Part shown: positions 18,432 to 27,496 of the stretch, one piece after another | Position numbering within the stretch: position 1 is the first letter of the stretch | Layout of the letters: each line of letters starts with the position of its first letter | Assembly: GCF_010730955.1 (NCBI RefSeq) | Contig: NZ_AP022577.1 | Span: forward strand, 2,046,001 to 2,110,000 | Source of the DNA: Mycolicibacterium aubagnense | GTDB taxonomy: Bacteria; Actinomycetota; Actinomycetes; Mycobacteriales; Mycobacteriaceae | Direction: 5' to 3' | DNA: 64,000 nucleotides | The notes under the pieces: generated by a model | What the model was told of the DNA's origin: nothing | The model's database searches: none | Seen by the model: only the letters and a program-made list of their open reading frames with translations | Made by a program: the position numbers and the translations under genes

Positions 18432-19676
18432 GTGACTACTGCCGCCGCAACCGAAGTGGATCTCGCCGCCGTCGACCTTGCCGATGCCGCGGTGTGGGAC
18501 GACGGTCCGCCGTACGAGTTGTTCGCCCGAATGCAGCGCGAAGACCCGGTGCACTACAGCCCGCAGCGGAATGTTCCCGGCGAGGGCGGCTTCTGGTCCA
18601 TCACCCGGTTCGACGACGTCCGCGCAGTCAGCCGCGATCACCGGACGTTCTCGTCCGAAAAGCGCGGCATCTTCAGCGTCGACGACATCGGTGTCCCGCT
18701 GGATGTCCAACGGCTGCAGCTCATTTCAATGGACCCGCCGCGGCACGACCGGCTCAAGGCCCTCGTCATCAAGGCCTTCACCCCCGAACGCGTCGCCGCC
18801 CACGAAGAGGCCATCAAGCAGATCATCAACGACGTGCTCGACAGCGTCGCCGACCGTGAGTCCTTCGACCTGGTCCGCGACATCGCGCGGCCGGTGCCGG
18901 CCCGGGTCATCGGTTCGATGCTCGGTACACCCGCCGAGGACGACGAGCGCCTCGTCTACTGGACCAACGTGTTCAGCGCATTCGAGGACCCGGAAATCCG
19001 CAAGCAGTGGGATGACGCCGGCACCATCGTCACGGAGATCATCACGTACCTGGGCGATCAGATGAACCAGCGCCGGGAGAACCCGCGCGACGACCTGATC
19101 ACCGCGGTGATGAATGCCGACGTGGATGGCGAGAAGCTCACCGAGCTCGAGATGGCCACGTTCTTCACCCTGCTGATGACCGCCGGCAACGACTCGACTC
19201 GCGCCACCTACAGCGCGACGATGCTGGCTCTGATGCAGAACCCGGATCAGCTGATCCTGCTGCAGGAGAACCCCGAGCTGATCGACGCGACCGTCGAAGA
19301 AGGCCTGCGCTACGCGCCCGCGTTCGCCTTCATGGGCCGCGCCGCGACCACGGACGTCGAGCTGCACGGCAAGCAGATCAAGGAGGGCGACCGCCTGCTG
19401 CTGTGGTACCTGGCGTCCAACCGGGACGAGACCGCGTTCGAGAATCCGCACGAGTTCGACATCACCCGCGAGGGTCTGGCAGACAAGCACCAGGCCTTCG
19501 GAGGTCGCGGCAGGCACTTCTGCCTGGGCGCCAACCTGGCGCGGCTGGAACTGAAGCTGTGGATTCAGGAGACCGTCCGCCGGTTCCCCGACCTCACCCT
19601 GGACGGCGACCCGACGCGCGTGCGGGCCTTGTTCCTCAACCAGTACAAGTCGATCCCGGTCCGGCGGTCGCGATGA
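18432..19676 (+). CDS. Cytochrome P450
   Basis: A 414-residue soluble bacterial P450. The I-helix oxygen-binding motif is TAGNDSTRATYS (near residue 255), ExxR is EEGL-R (VEEGLRYAPAF), and the haem loop is FGGRGRHFCLGANLARLE with the proximal Cys near residue 360. GTG at 18432 follows AGGAGGGCACCA. The stop overlaps the start of the reductase gene (ATGA), and a Rieske oxygenase and a ChoD-like oxidase follow, so its substrate is probably a terpenoid, steroid or other alicyclic compound; this is inferred from context. CYP family cannot be assigned by eye. Confidence 0.95.
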   Translation: MTTAAATEVDLAAVDLADAAVWDDGPPYELFARMQREDPVHYSPQRNVPGEGGFWSITRFDDVRAVSRDHRTFSSEKRGIFSVDDIGVPLDVQRLQLISMDPPRHDRLKALVIKAFTPERVAAHEEAIKQIINDVLDSVADRESFDLVRDIARPVPARVIGSMLGTPAEDDERLVYWTNVFSAFEDPEIRKQWDDAGTIVTEIITYLGDQMNQRRENPRDDLITAVMNADVDGEKLTELEMATFFTLLMTAGNDSTRATYSATMLALMQNPDQLILLQENPELIDATVEEGLRYAPAFAFMGRAATTDVELHGKQIKEGDRLLLWYLASNRDETAFENPHEFDITREGLADKHQAFGGRGRHFCLGANLARLELKLWIQETVRRFPDLTLDGDPTRVRALFLNQYKSIPVRRSR

Positions 19677-20647
19677 GCAACGCCGCTTACCGGGAAGTCG
19701 AGGTCGACCTCGAGGTGCGTCGACGCGAGCAGTCCGCGGACGGTGTCGTCACGCTGACCCTCGCCGACCCCTCCGGTGCCGACCTGCCCGAGTGGACCCC
19801 CGGCGCTCACATCGACCTGGTCATGACGCCCGCGCTCACCCGGCAGTACTCCCTGTGCGGCAGTACTGCCAGCCGGAGCGAATGGCAGGTCGGCATCCTG
19901 CTCGACCCGAACAGCCGCGGCGGCTCGCAGTACGTCCACGACAAGCTGCACGTCGGAACCACGGTCCGGGTGCGCGGGCCACGCAACCACTTCCCGCTGG
20001 TGAGCTCACCGCGCTACCAGTTCGTCGCCGGCGGTATCGGCATCACGCCGATGCTGCCGATGATCGAGGCCGCCGAGGCCACCGGCGCCGACTGGCAGCT
20101 GATCTACGGCGGCAGCGCCCGCTCGTCAATGGCGTACCTCGAGGCGCTGGAACTGTTCGGCGACCGGGTGACCATCTGTGCGCGCGACGAAGACGGCGAC
20201 GGTTTCCGGACGAAGCTGGCTGCAGTGCTTGCGGCTCCGCAGGAGAACACGCTGGTCTACTGCTGCGGGCCCGAGGGCCTGCTGGACGCGGTCGAGCACG
20301 CCTGTGAATCCTGGCCCGCCGGCAGCCTGCACCTCGAACGCTTCTCCGCAAAGACCGTCGAAGCGCCGTCGGACGCCCTCGACACCTTCGAGGTCGAATG
20401 CCAGCGGTCCGGTATCACCCTGACCGTGCCGTCGGACAAGACGATCTACGACGTCGCCGAAGAAGCCGGCCTCGACGTGCTGGGGTCGTGCATGGAAGGC
20501 GTCTGCGGCACGTGTGAATGCGAAATCATCTCCGGCGAAGGCGATCACCGCGATTCCGTGCTCAACGACACGGAGAAAGCGGCGAACAAAACCATCATGA
20601 TCTGCGTCTCGCGCTCCCGGTCGGAAAGGCTGGTGCTCGACCTATGA
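19673..20647 (+). CDS. PDR/VanB-family oxidoreductase (FMN and [2Fe-2S])
   Basis: A 324-residue phthalate-dioxygenase-reductase type enzyme that carries electrons from NAD(P)H through flavin to a plant-type [2Fe-2S] centre. Order: flavin domain (PGAHIDLVM, RQYSLCGS), nucleotide domain (GGIGITPMLPMI, YCCGPEGLLDAV) and C-terminal ferredoxin domain with C-x4-C-x2-C...C (GSCMEGVCGTCEC, MICVSR). It overlaps the P450 stop and the Rieske start by ATGA on both sides. It could feed the P450, the Rieske oxygenase, or both; VanB proteins normally serve Rieske oxygenases. Confidence 0.93.
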   Translation: MSNAAYREVEVDLEVRRREQSADGVVTLTLADPSGADLPEWTPGAHIDLVMTPALTRQYSLCGSTASRSEWQVGILLDPNSRGGSQYVHDKLHVGTTVRVRGPRNHFPLVSSPRYQFVAGGIGITPMLPMIEAAEATGADWQLIYGGSARSSMAYLEALELFGDRVTICARDEDGDGFRTKLAAVLAAPQENTLVYCCGPEGLLDAVEHACESWPAGSLHLERFSAKTVEAPSDALDTFEVECQRSGITLTVPSDKTIYDVAEEAGLDVLGSCMEGVCGTCECEIISGEGDHRDSVLNDTEKAANKTIMICVSRSRSERLVLDL

Positions 20648-21675
20648 GAACCAACTACCCATTGAATTGCTGGTACGTCGCCGCGCTCAGCGATGAGGTC
20701 GGCGAAGGACTGCTGGCCCGGCGCCTGCTCGGCAAGCCCGTAGTCCTGTACCGGCGCGCGTCCGGCGAAGTGGTCGCCCTGGAGGACCGCTGCGTGCACC
20801 GCGCCTATCCCCTGTCGGAAGGCCGGCGCGACGGCGACCGGCTGGTCTGCGGCTATCACGGCTTCAGCTACGAGCCCGACGGCTGCCTGGCCGACGTGCC
20901 GTCGCAGGAGAACGTCCCACCCGGCGCCCGGGTGCCGGCGTACCCGATCGTCGAGACCGCGCCGTTCATCTGGATCTGGCTCGGCGAGCCGCGGGCCGCC
21001 GCCCTGCGTCCGCCGCCTCGGGTGCCGTGGTACCTGGACGGTGCCGGCTGGACCAGTACCACCGAGGTGCTGCGGATCGACGCGAATTACCTTCTGCTGC
21101 ACGAGCATTACCTCGACCTGACCGACGTCTTCGCTACGCACCCGGAGGTCGTGCCACCGGACATTCAGCAGCTGCCGCCGCTGGACGAGGTCGAGATCTC
21201 CGAACGCTCGGTGGCCTACACCCGCCAGACTCCCCCGAGCCGCCTCGCCCCGTGGGAATCGGCGATCACCGGCTTGCCGGAGGAGTCGGTGGCCACCCGG
21301 CGGGAAGAGGGGACCTTCGTGTCGCCGGCCCTACACACGCAGCACTATGCCATCGAGGTCGAAGACGGAAAATCGCACGAGCTCTTGCGAATTCACGGCT
21401 TCACGCCGGAATCCCCCGGCGCAACGCATGTCTTCCTGCAGATGGCCCGCAACTACGACGGCGCCGCGGACGCCATCACCGAGTACCTGCGCATCATGTT
21501 CCACGAGTGGGCCGTTCGCGATGCGGCGCTGCTGGAGACGATCCAACGCCGGCTCGACGAACCCGGCGCCCGCCGGCGCGACATCAACGTCAAGGCCGAC
21601 CGGGCCGCGATCCGGGCACGGCGTATCGCCATGGACATGGTCGACGAAGAAACCAGCCGTTTCACCGACAACTGA
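20644..21675 (+). CDS. Rieske-type aromatic/alicyclic oxygenase (VanA-like), altered iron motif
   Basis: A 343-residue Rieske oxygenase. The Rieske centre is C-V-H at RCVHRAYPLSEG and C-x2-H at VCGYHGFSYE (residues about 47-70). The catalytic iron motif, normally D-N-x-x-D-L-T-H-x4-H in VanA, reads E-H-Y-L-D-L-T-D-V-F-A-T-H here, so the first His ligand position is Asp and the preceding Asn is His. ATG at 20644 overlaps the reductase stop. Length is normal for the VanA group. Demethylation or hydroxylation is possible; the substrate is unknown. Confidence 0.88.
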   Translation: MRTNYPLNCWYVAALSDEVGEGLLARRLLGKPVVLYRRASGEVVALEDRCVHRAYPLSEGRRDGDRLVCGYHGFSYEPDGCLADVPSQENVPPGARVPAYPIVETAPFIWIWLGEPRAAALRPPPRVPWYLDGAGWTSTTEVLRIDANYLLLHEHYLDLTDVFATHPEVVPPDIQQLPPLDEVEISERSVAYTRQTPPSRLAPWESAITGLPEESVATRREEGTFVSPALHTQHYAIEVEDGKSHELLRIHGFTPESPGATHVFLQMARNYDGAADAITEYLRIMFHEWAVRDAALLETIQRRLDEPGARRRDINVKADRAAIRARRIAMDMVDEETSRFTDN

Positions 21676-21685
21676 GGAGAAGTAC

Positions 21686-23401
21686 ATGTCCAACACCGAC
21701 TATGACGTGATCGTCGTCGGGTCCGGATTCGGGGGCAGCGTCACCGCGTTGCGGTTGACCGAGAAGGGTTACCGCGTCGGCGTTTTGGAAGCCGGACGCC
21801 GGTTCACCGATGACCAGTTCCCGAAAACCAGTTGGGACGTCCGCAAATTCGTGTGGGCGCCCAAGCTGGGGTGCTTCGGCGTACAGCGCATCCACCTGCT
21901 GCGCGACGCCGTCATCCTGGCCGGGGCCGGCGTCGGGGGCGGGTCGCTGAACTACGCGAACACCCTCTACAAGCCGCCCGCGCCGTTCTTCAACGACCCG
22001 CAGTGGGCGCACATCACCGACTGGTCCGACGAGCTGTCGCCCTACTACGACCAGGCCCGGCGCATGCTCGGGGTGGTGATCAACCCGAGCATGACCCCGG
22101 CCGACGAGATCATGAAAGCGGTCGCCGAGGACATGGGTGTCGGCGACACGTTCGTCCAGACCCCCGTCGGAGTGTTCTTCGGCGAGCCCGGCAAGACGGT
22201 CCGCGATCCGTTCTTCGGCGGCGTCGGACCCGACCGCACCGGGTGCATCGAATGCGGCAGCTGCATGACGGGCTGTCGCTACGGCGCCAAGAACACATTG
22301 CTGAAGAACTACCTCGGCCTGGCCGAGAATGCCGGCGCCACAGTGCATCCGCTGACGACGGTCGATTCCGTGCGGCAAAGCCCGAGCGGGATCTGGGAGA
22401 TCGACACCGTCCGCACCGGCAGGACCCTGCGCAAGAACCGCCGCACGTTCACGGCGCGGCACGTCGTCCTGGCGGCCGGCACCTGGGGCACCCAGAACCT
22501 GCTGCACAAGATGAAGGACAGCGACACCCTGCCCCAGCTGTCGGACCGGCTCGGTGTACTCACCCGCACCAACTCCGAATCGATCGTCGGCGCAATGAAA
22601 TACCAGGTCGACCCGGCGCTGGACCTGACGCGCGGGGTGGCCATCACGTCGTCGTTCCATCCGACCAGCGACACCCACATCGAATCGGTGCGCTACGGCA
22701 AGGGCTCCAACGCGATGGGCCTGCTGCAGACCCTGATGACCGACGGCGGCGGTCGGTGGCCGCGCTGGCTGAAGTTCCTGGGGCTGGCGGTGACGCACCC
22801 GCGCGCACTGTTGCGGGTGTTGTCAGTCGGCAATTGGAGTGAGCGCACGGTGATTTCACTCGTGATGCAGAACCTGGACAACTCGATCACCACGTTCACC
22901 AAGCGGGGACTGCGTGGCCGGCACCTGTCGAGCAAGCAGGGCCACGGCCAACCCAATCCGACATGGATCCCGGCCGGCAACGACGCGACCCGCCGGGTCG
23001 CCGAGAAGATCGACGGAGTGACGGCCGGCACCTGGGGCGAGCTGTTCAACATCCCGATGACCGCGCATTTCCTCGGTGGTTGCGCCATCGGCTCGGACGC
23101 CGAGCACGCCGTGATCGACCCCTACCACCGGGTCTACGGCTACCCCACCCTGAGTGTCGTTGACGGGTCGGCAGTTTCGGCGAACCTGGGCGTGAACCCC
23201 TCGTTGACCATCACCGCCCAAGCGGAGCGTGCGGCAGCGATGTGGCCCAACAAGGGCGAGAACGACCTGCGTCCCGAACAGGGACAGCCCTACCGTCGGG
23301 TGGACGCTGTGGCCCCGGTCAAACCGGTTGTGCCGGAAGGCGCTCCGGGGGCGTTGCGGCTGCCCCTCATCCCGATCTCGTCGACCGGGAAAGACGCGTA
23401 G
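21686..23401 (+). CDS. GMC oxidoreductase, ChoD-like (putative cholesterol oxidase family)
   Basis: A 571-residue FAD enzyme. The N-terminal Rossmann motif VGSGFGGSVTALRLTEKGYR, the AGAGVGGGSLNYANTLY segment and the C-terminal GVNPSLTITAQAER match M. tuberculosis ChoD (Rv3409c) closely. The cysteine cluster CIECGSCMTGCRYGAKN near residue 190 is also a feature of that group. These enzymes oxidise a hydroxyl on sterol-like substrates; true cholesterol oxidase activity of ChoD is disputed. GAGGAG precedes the ATG and the gene follows the Rieske gene by ten bases as the last gene of the P450 operon. Confidence 0.92.
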   Translation: MSNTDYDVIVVGSGFGGSVTALRLTEKGYRVGVLEAGRRFTDDQFPKTSWDVRKFVWAPKLGCFGVQRIHLLRDAVILAGAGVGGGSLNYANTLYKPPAPFFNDPQWAHITDWSDELSPYYDQARRMLGVVINPSMTPADEIMKAVAEDMGVGDTFVQTPVGVFFGEPGKTVRDPFFGGVGPDRTGCIECGSCMTGCRYGAKNTLLKNYLGLAENAGATVHPLTTVDSVRQSPSGIWEIDTVRTGRTLRKNRRTFTARHVVLAAGTWGTQNLLHKMKDSDTLPQLSDRLGVLTRTNSESIVGAMKYQVDPALDLTRGVAITSSFHPTSDTHIESVRYGKGSNAMGLLQTLMTDGGGRWPRWLKFLGLAVTHPRALLRVLSVGNWSERTVISLVMQNLDNSITTFTKRGLRGRHLSSKQGHGQPNPTWIPAGNDATRRVAEKIDGVTAGTWGELFNIPMTAHFLGGCAIGSDAEHAVIDPYHRVYGYPTLSVVDGSAVSANLGVNPSLTITAQAERAAAMWPNKGENDLRPEQGQPYRRVDAVAPVKPVVPEGAPGALRLPLIPISSTGKDA

Positions 23402-23405
23402 CGCC

Positions 23406-23858
23406 CTACAGCGAGATATTCAGATGGTCGGACACATTGCCGACCATCTGAACATCCACGATGCGCTCGGTGAAGTACCAGCCACTGTCGTCGCGCGCGA
23501 ACGTATCGGCGTACCGGCCCACCACGATGGGCTGCAGCGGCACCGTTTCAGTCTGTTGCACCACGCAGAACGTCGACCTTGCGTGAGCGATATCGCCATC
23601 GAGTTCGACGATCGGGTTGAGCACCAGGTGCCGGGTGCGCGGGGTGTTCCCGTGGTCCGGGAACCGGCGAGTGGTACGGGCGAAAGTCTTGGCGATCGCG
23701 TCCCGTCCCTCGACGCTGCCCGAAGTCGGCCCGCCGAACCGACCACGCCCCAGCAGGTCTCCCACGCCGTCGAAGTCGCCGGCATCGATCAACTCGGCGT
23801 AGCGGTACAACAACTCGGTGATCGCCAGCTTGTCCGCCACGTCTTCCAGCTTGCTCAC
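23406..23858 (-). CDS. NTF2-like (SnoaL_4-type) protein
   Basis: A 150-residue protein, start [29 protein letters not shown], with the NTF2-like fold pattern ([37 protein letters not shown]). Proteins of this kind bind hydrophobic substrates and sometimes act as dehydratases. The GTG start overlaps the tsaD stop (GTGA), so it is translated as the last gene of the tsa operon, although it has no evident link to tRNA modification. It converges on the ChoD-like gene with a four-base gap. Confidence 0.8.
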   Translation of the reverse strand: MSKLEDVADKLAITELLYRYAELIDAGDFDGVGDLLGRGRFGGPTSGSVEGRDAIAKTFARTTRRFPDHGNTPRTRHLVLNPIVELDGDIAHARSTFCVVQQTETVPLQPIVVGRYADTFARDDSGWYFTERIVDVQMVGNVSDHLNISL

Positions 23859-24880
23859 GCGATCTGTCCCTTCACCACCGGCAGCCCCGGATCGCTCGGC
23901 ACATCGAGCGGTGACGGCTTGGCACCCGCGGCAATCAGATGCGCGGCGAAGGACGCGATCATGGCCCCGTTGTCGGTACACAGCCGGGGCCGCGGCACTC
24001 GAAGCGTCAAACCAGCCTCGGCACAACGCTCTTCGGCGAGCTCCCGCAGCCGTGAGTTGGCCGCCACACCCCCGGCGATCAGCAGCGTCGACACCCCGAG
24101 ATCGGTGGCCGCGCGAACCGCCTTGCGGGTCAACACATCCGCGACGGCCTCCTGGAACCCGGCCGCCACATCGGCGTGCGACGCGTCCGGGTGTTTCTCC
24201 ATGTGCCGGGCAACCGCGGTCTTGAGCCCGGAAAAGCTGAAGGCGTACGGGTCATCTCGCGGCCCGGTCATGCCGCGCGGGAACACGATGGCGTCCCGGT
24301 CACCCTGGCGGGCCAGCTCGTCGAGCACCCGGCCACCGGGGTAGCCCAGCCCGAGTAGCCGGGCCACCTTGTCGTACGCCTCACCGGCCGCGTCGTCGAC
24401 GGTGCTGCCGAGTTCTTCGATCGGCTCACCGAGGGACCGCACGTGCAGCAGGTGCGTATGGCCACCTGACACCAGCAGGCCGACACTCTCTGGCAGCGGT
24501 CCGTGGTCGTACACGTCGGCGGCCAGATGTCCACCGAGGTGGTTGACCCCGTAGAACGGCACTCCCCACGCCGCCGAATAGGCCTTGGCCGCAGCCACAC
24601 CCACCAACAATGCCCCGGCCAGACCGGGTCCGATGGTCGCCGCCACGACGTCGGGCCGCTCGATGCCGGCGGTCGTCAGCGCCCGGCGCATGGTGGGCCC
24701 CAGCGACTCCAGATGCGCACGGGAGGCGATCTCCGGCACCACACCGCCGTACCGGGTGTGCTCGTCGACGCTGGAGGCGACCTCGTCGGCCAGGAGCGTG
24801 ACGGTTCCGTCATCCGCGAGTTCGCAGATGCCGACTCCTGTTTCGTCACAGGAACTTTCGATTGCCAAGATGATCGTCAT
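23855..24880 (-). CDS. tsaD: tRNA N6-adenosine threonylcarbamoyltransferase
   Basis: TsaD transfers the threonylcarbamoyl group to A37 of ANN-decoding tRNAs, working with TsaB and TsaE. The 341-residue protein has the Kae1/TsaD marks: [18 protein letters not shown], the metal-binding H-x3-H in [24 protein letters not shown] and [19 protein letters not shown] [17 protein letters not shown]. Its ATG overlaps the rimI stop (ATGA). Orthologue of Rv3419c. Confidence 0.97.
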   Translation of the reverse strand: MTIILAIESSCDETGVGICELADDGTVTLLADEVASSVDEHTRYGGVVPEIASRAHLESLGPTMRRALTTAGIERPDVVAATIGPGLAGALLVGVAAAKAYSAAWGVPFYGVNHLGGHLAADVYDHGPLPESVGLLVSGGHTHLLHVRSLGEPIEELGSTVDDAAGEAYDKVARLLGLGYPGGRVLDELARQGDRDAIVFPRGMTGPRDDPYAFSFSGLKTAVARHMEKHPDASHADVAAGFQEAVADVLTRKAVRAATDLGVSTLLIAGGVAANSRLRELAEERCAEAGLTLRVPRPRLCTDNGAMIASFAAHLIAAGAKPSPLDVPSDPGLPVVKGQIA

Positions 24881-25329
24881 GACGCCTCCTTGCGCATCGT
24901 GTAGGCATCCGCGCCACTGATCCGGTAATACCGTTTGCGCACGCCCATTTTCACGAATCCAACGCTTTCGTACAGCCCGATCGCCGGCTCGTTGTCGGTG
25001 CGCACCTCCAGAAACACGGTGCCACCGTCGGCGATGGCCAACAGCCGGTCCAGCAGCTCCCGACCGATGCCCTGGCCCTGATACGCCGGATCGACGCCGA
25101 TGGTGTGCACCTCGTACTCGAACGGCGGTTTGCGGCCCAGGCGGCTGATGCCGGCATAGCCCACCAGCAGCTTGCCGTCGCGCGCTGCCACATAGTGGTT
25201 GTGGTCCGAGTCGAGCTCACGGATGAAGGCCACCGCCGGCCACGGGTCATCGCCCGGGAACAGGATCGCTTCGAGTTCGCCACACCGGTCGGCATCACCG
25301 ACCGTCAGCGACCCGTACTCGACCGTCAC
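24877..25329 (-). CDS. rimI: Ribosomal-protein-alanine N-acetyltransferase RimI
   Basis: A 150-residue GNAT acetyltransferase. The acetyl-CoA pyrophosphate loop is in [20 protein letters not shown] (about residues 80-100), followed by [21 protein letters not shown] and the RimI-typical ending [15 protein letters not shown]. RimI acetylates the N-terminus of ribosomal protein S18 and possibly other proteins. It overlaps tsaB upstream (four bases) and tsaD downstream (four bases), the usual mycobacterial order. Confidence 0.95.
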   Translation of the reverse strand: MTVEYGSLTVGDADRCGELEAILFPGDDPWPAVAFIRELDSDHNHYVAARDGKLLVGYAGISRLGRKPPFEYEVHTIGVDPAYQGQGIGRELLDRLLAIADGGTVFLEVRTDNEPAIGLYESVGFVKMGVRKRYYRISGADAYTMRKEAS

Positions 25330-25949
25330 GAGAGGCCCCGCTCGGCAAGGGTTTTCGCATCCGGGCGGCGCAGGTACAGCGGCACCAGCGCAGCGGGCGG
25401 CTGGTCCCAGTCGGCGGCGGTCACGAGTCCGGCCACGGTCGGGTACTCCACCGCCAGCGCGGGCAAGGGGAACAACGCGACCTGCGCGGCCGGACCGGCG
25501 ACCGAACCCGCACCCGACTCGACATCGGCCGCGGCACTGACGGCCGGTCCGTCGACCCGCACGCCGTCGCGGTACCGTGCCCAGTACACCTCACGGCGAC
25601 GGGCGTCGGTGACCACCAACAACTCTCCGGCCGTCTGAGGCGCGATCGCGTCGAGGCTGCACACCCCGTACACCGGGACGCCGAGGGCATGGCCATAGGC
25701 GGCGGCGGTGGCCATCCCGACCCGCAGCCCGGTGAACGGGCCCGGCCCGCAACCAACCACGATCGCCGTCAGGTCGGCGAACGTGATTCCCGCATCGGCA
25801 ACGGCGGCAACCACATTGGGCGTCAGTTGCTCGGCGTGCGCACGGGCGTCGACGGTGATCCGTTCGGCCAGCACCTCGACACCGGCGGCCGTACGCCGGG
25901 CCACCCCGGCGGTGACAGCCGGAGTTGCGGTATCGATGGCGAGAATCAT
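25326..25949 (-). CDS. tsaB: tRNA threonylcarbamoyladenosine biosynthesis protein TsaB
   Basis: TsaB is the inactive Kae1-fold partner that dimerises with TsaD and recruits TsaE. Start MILAIDTATPAVTAGV, with the conserved HAEQLTPNV, VGCGPGPFTGLRVGMATA and CSLDAIA segments. 207 residues. ATG at 25949 overlaps the tsaE stop (ATGA); a TTG four codons upstream is less likely. Confidence 0.95.
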   Translation of the reverse strand: MILAIDTATPAVTAGVARRTAAGVEVLAERITVDARAHAEQLTPNVVAAVADAGITFADLTAIVVGCGPGPFTGLRVGMATAAAYGHALGVPVYGVCSLDAIAPQTAGELLVVTDARRREVYWARYRDGVRVDGPAVSAAADVESGAGSVAGPAAQVALFPLPALAVEYPTVAGLVTAADWDQPPAALVPLYLRRPDAKTLAERGLS

Positions 25950-26407
25950 GAACGGCTCCAATGCCAGACAGCAGTACGGGTGTCGTCGTCGGCGCGCTCC
26001 AACCGGATGTCCAGATGGCTGGCCGACAGTCGCTCGGCCAGGCCCTCACCCCACTCGACGACCACCACGGCATCATCGAGGTCGGTGTCGAGGTCAAGCG
26101 AGTCGAGTTCTCCGAGCAGGTCGGTGCTGCCCGAGTCGAGCAGCCGGTACATGTCGACGTGGACCATCGCAGGGTGCCCGGCGCGACGGGCGGGGTGCAC
26201 CCGGGCCAGCACGTAGGACGGTGACGTCACCGCTCCGTCGACGTCCATGCCTTGCGCAATACCCTTGGCCAGCATCGTTTTTCCGGCACCCAGCGGACCG
26301 GTGAGCACCACCACGTCGCCGACCCGAAGTTCGGCGCCGAACCGGGCGCCGAGGGCCATGGTGTCTGCCTCGGTCGGCAGGTGCTCGGTGCCGTGCGAAT
26401 CATCCAT
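25946..26407 (-). CDS. tsaE: tRNA threonylcarbamoyladenosine biosynthesis ATPase TsaE
   Basis: A 153-residue P-loop ATPase that drives the TsaBD complex. The Walker A motif is LTGPLGAGKTMLAKGIA near residue 40; SPSYVLA and HVDMYRL (Walker B region) and VVVEWGEG follow, in the family order. ATG at 26407 overlaps the upstream hydrolase stop by eight bases (ATGGATGA). Orthologue of Rv3422c. Confidence 0.95.
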   Translation of the reverse strand: MDDSHGTEHLPTEADTMALGARFGAELRVGDVVVLTGPLGAGKTMLAKGIAQGMDVDGAVTSPSYVLARVHPARRAGHPAMVHVDMYRLLDSGSTDLLGELDSLDLDTDLDDAVVVVEWGEGLAERLSASHLDIRLERADDDTRTAVWHWSRS

Positions 26408-27491
26408 TGCGCTTGGCCTTTCCACGCAGCTGCCGGGTGAGCGCCACCAATCGTGACGGGGTGGCGTGTTCGACGAAACGCTCCAGCGCTTCGTTGATGA
26501 GTTCGGGTTGCTCCATGTGCACCATGTGGCCGGCGCCTTCGACGATCACCAGTTCGGACTTCGGCAGCTGCCGCATCATCGCCTCCGACTTGGCCGGCGG
26601 GGTCAGCAAATCCTGGTCGCCGCAGGCGATCAGGGTGGGCACGTGCTGCAGCACCGGCAGCGCGCCGGCCTCGTCGTGGGTTTCCAATGCATGCAGGAAT
26701 TCCACGGTGGTGCGCATCGAGGTGTCATGCATCATCTTCTCGACATACCGCGCCACCGACGGACTGACGGCCTCATCACCGAACGACGCGGCCTTGAGCA
26801 CCGGGCCGATGACGGCCTTGGCCGCGCCCCGCCCCGCACTGACCGCCCCGGGCGCAAACCGCACGGCGACCTTGGCCGCCTCCAGTGCCGGATTCTGCAG
26901 CACCTCACCGAGCGGCGAGCGGGTAACCCCTTGTGCCGCAGAGGCGATGAGTGCCACGCCGCACACCCGTGCCGGATAGTTCCGCGGGAACTGTCGGGCG
27001 TGAGACAGCACCGTCATGCCGCCCATCGAGTGGCCGACCAGCACGACGGGACCGCGCGGAGCCATCACCCGCATCACCGATTCGAGGTCCTGCCCCAGCT
27101 GCGGCACGGTGTACGAGTCGACCGGCCCGGCTGACGACCGGCCGTGACCGCGCTGGTCATAGAACACCATGCGGACCTGATCACCCCACCGCTCGGCGAG
27201 GCGGGCCCGCTGAAAATGAAACGAGCCCATGCTGTTACAGAAGCCGTGTGCGAAGAGCACCGTCAACCGGGCGTCTTTCGGACCGACCTCACGCACCGCC
27301 AGCGGCACGCCGTCGGTGGCGGTCACGACGCAGCCGCGGTCGGCGTCGAGCGTGGTGAAATCTTCACCGGCATAAGGATCTTCGCCACTACGGCGGCGCA
27401 GCGAGCGAACCACACCGATTCCGGCGACCGACCCCACGGCAGTGAGGCCGGCCATGCCCGCCAGCCACCGGGCATTCTTGTTGTCGCCCAT
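26400..27491 (-). CDS. Alpha/beta hydrolase with N-terminal membrane anchor
   Basis: A 363-residue hydrolase. An N-terminal hydrophobic segment (about residues 9-30) followed by RSLRRRSG suggests anchoring to the membrane. The fold then shows the oxyanion region FAHGFCNSMGSF, the nucleophile elbow VGHSMGGMTVLSHA (Ser near residue 155), Asp in ACGDQDLLTPP and His in EGAGHMVHMEQPEL. It lies between alr and tsaE and is translationally coupled to tsaE. The substrate, perhaps a lipid ester, is unknown. Confidence 0.88.
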   Translation of the reverse strand: MGDNKNARWLAGMAGLTAVGSVAGIGVVRSLRRRSGEDPYAGEDFTTLDADRGCVVTATDGVPLAVREVGPKDARLTVLFAHGFCNSMGSFHFQRARLAERWGDQVRMVFYDQRGHGRSSAGPVDSYTVPQLGQDLESVMRVMAPRGPVVLVGHSMGGMTVLSHARQFPRNYPARVCGVALIASAAQGVTRSPLGEVLQNPALEAAKVAVRFAPGAVSAGRGAAKAVIGPVLKAASFGDEAVSPSVARYVEKMMHDTSMRTTVEFLHALETHDEAGALPVLQHVPTLIACGDQDLLTPPAKSEAMMRQLPKSELVIVEGAGHMVHMEQPELINEALERFVEHATPSRLVALTRQLRGKAKRNG

Positions 27492-27496
27492 GGACG

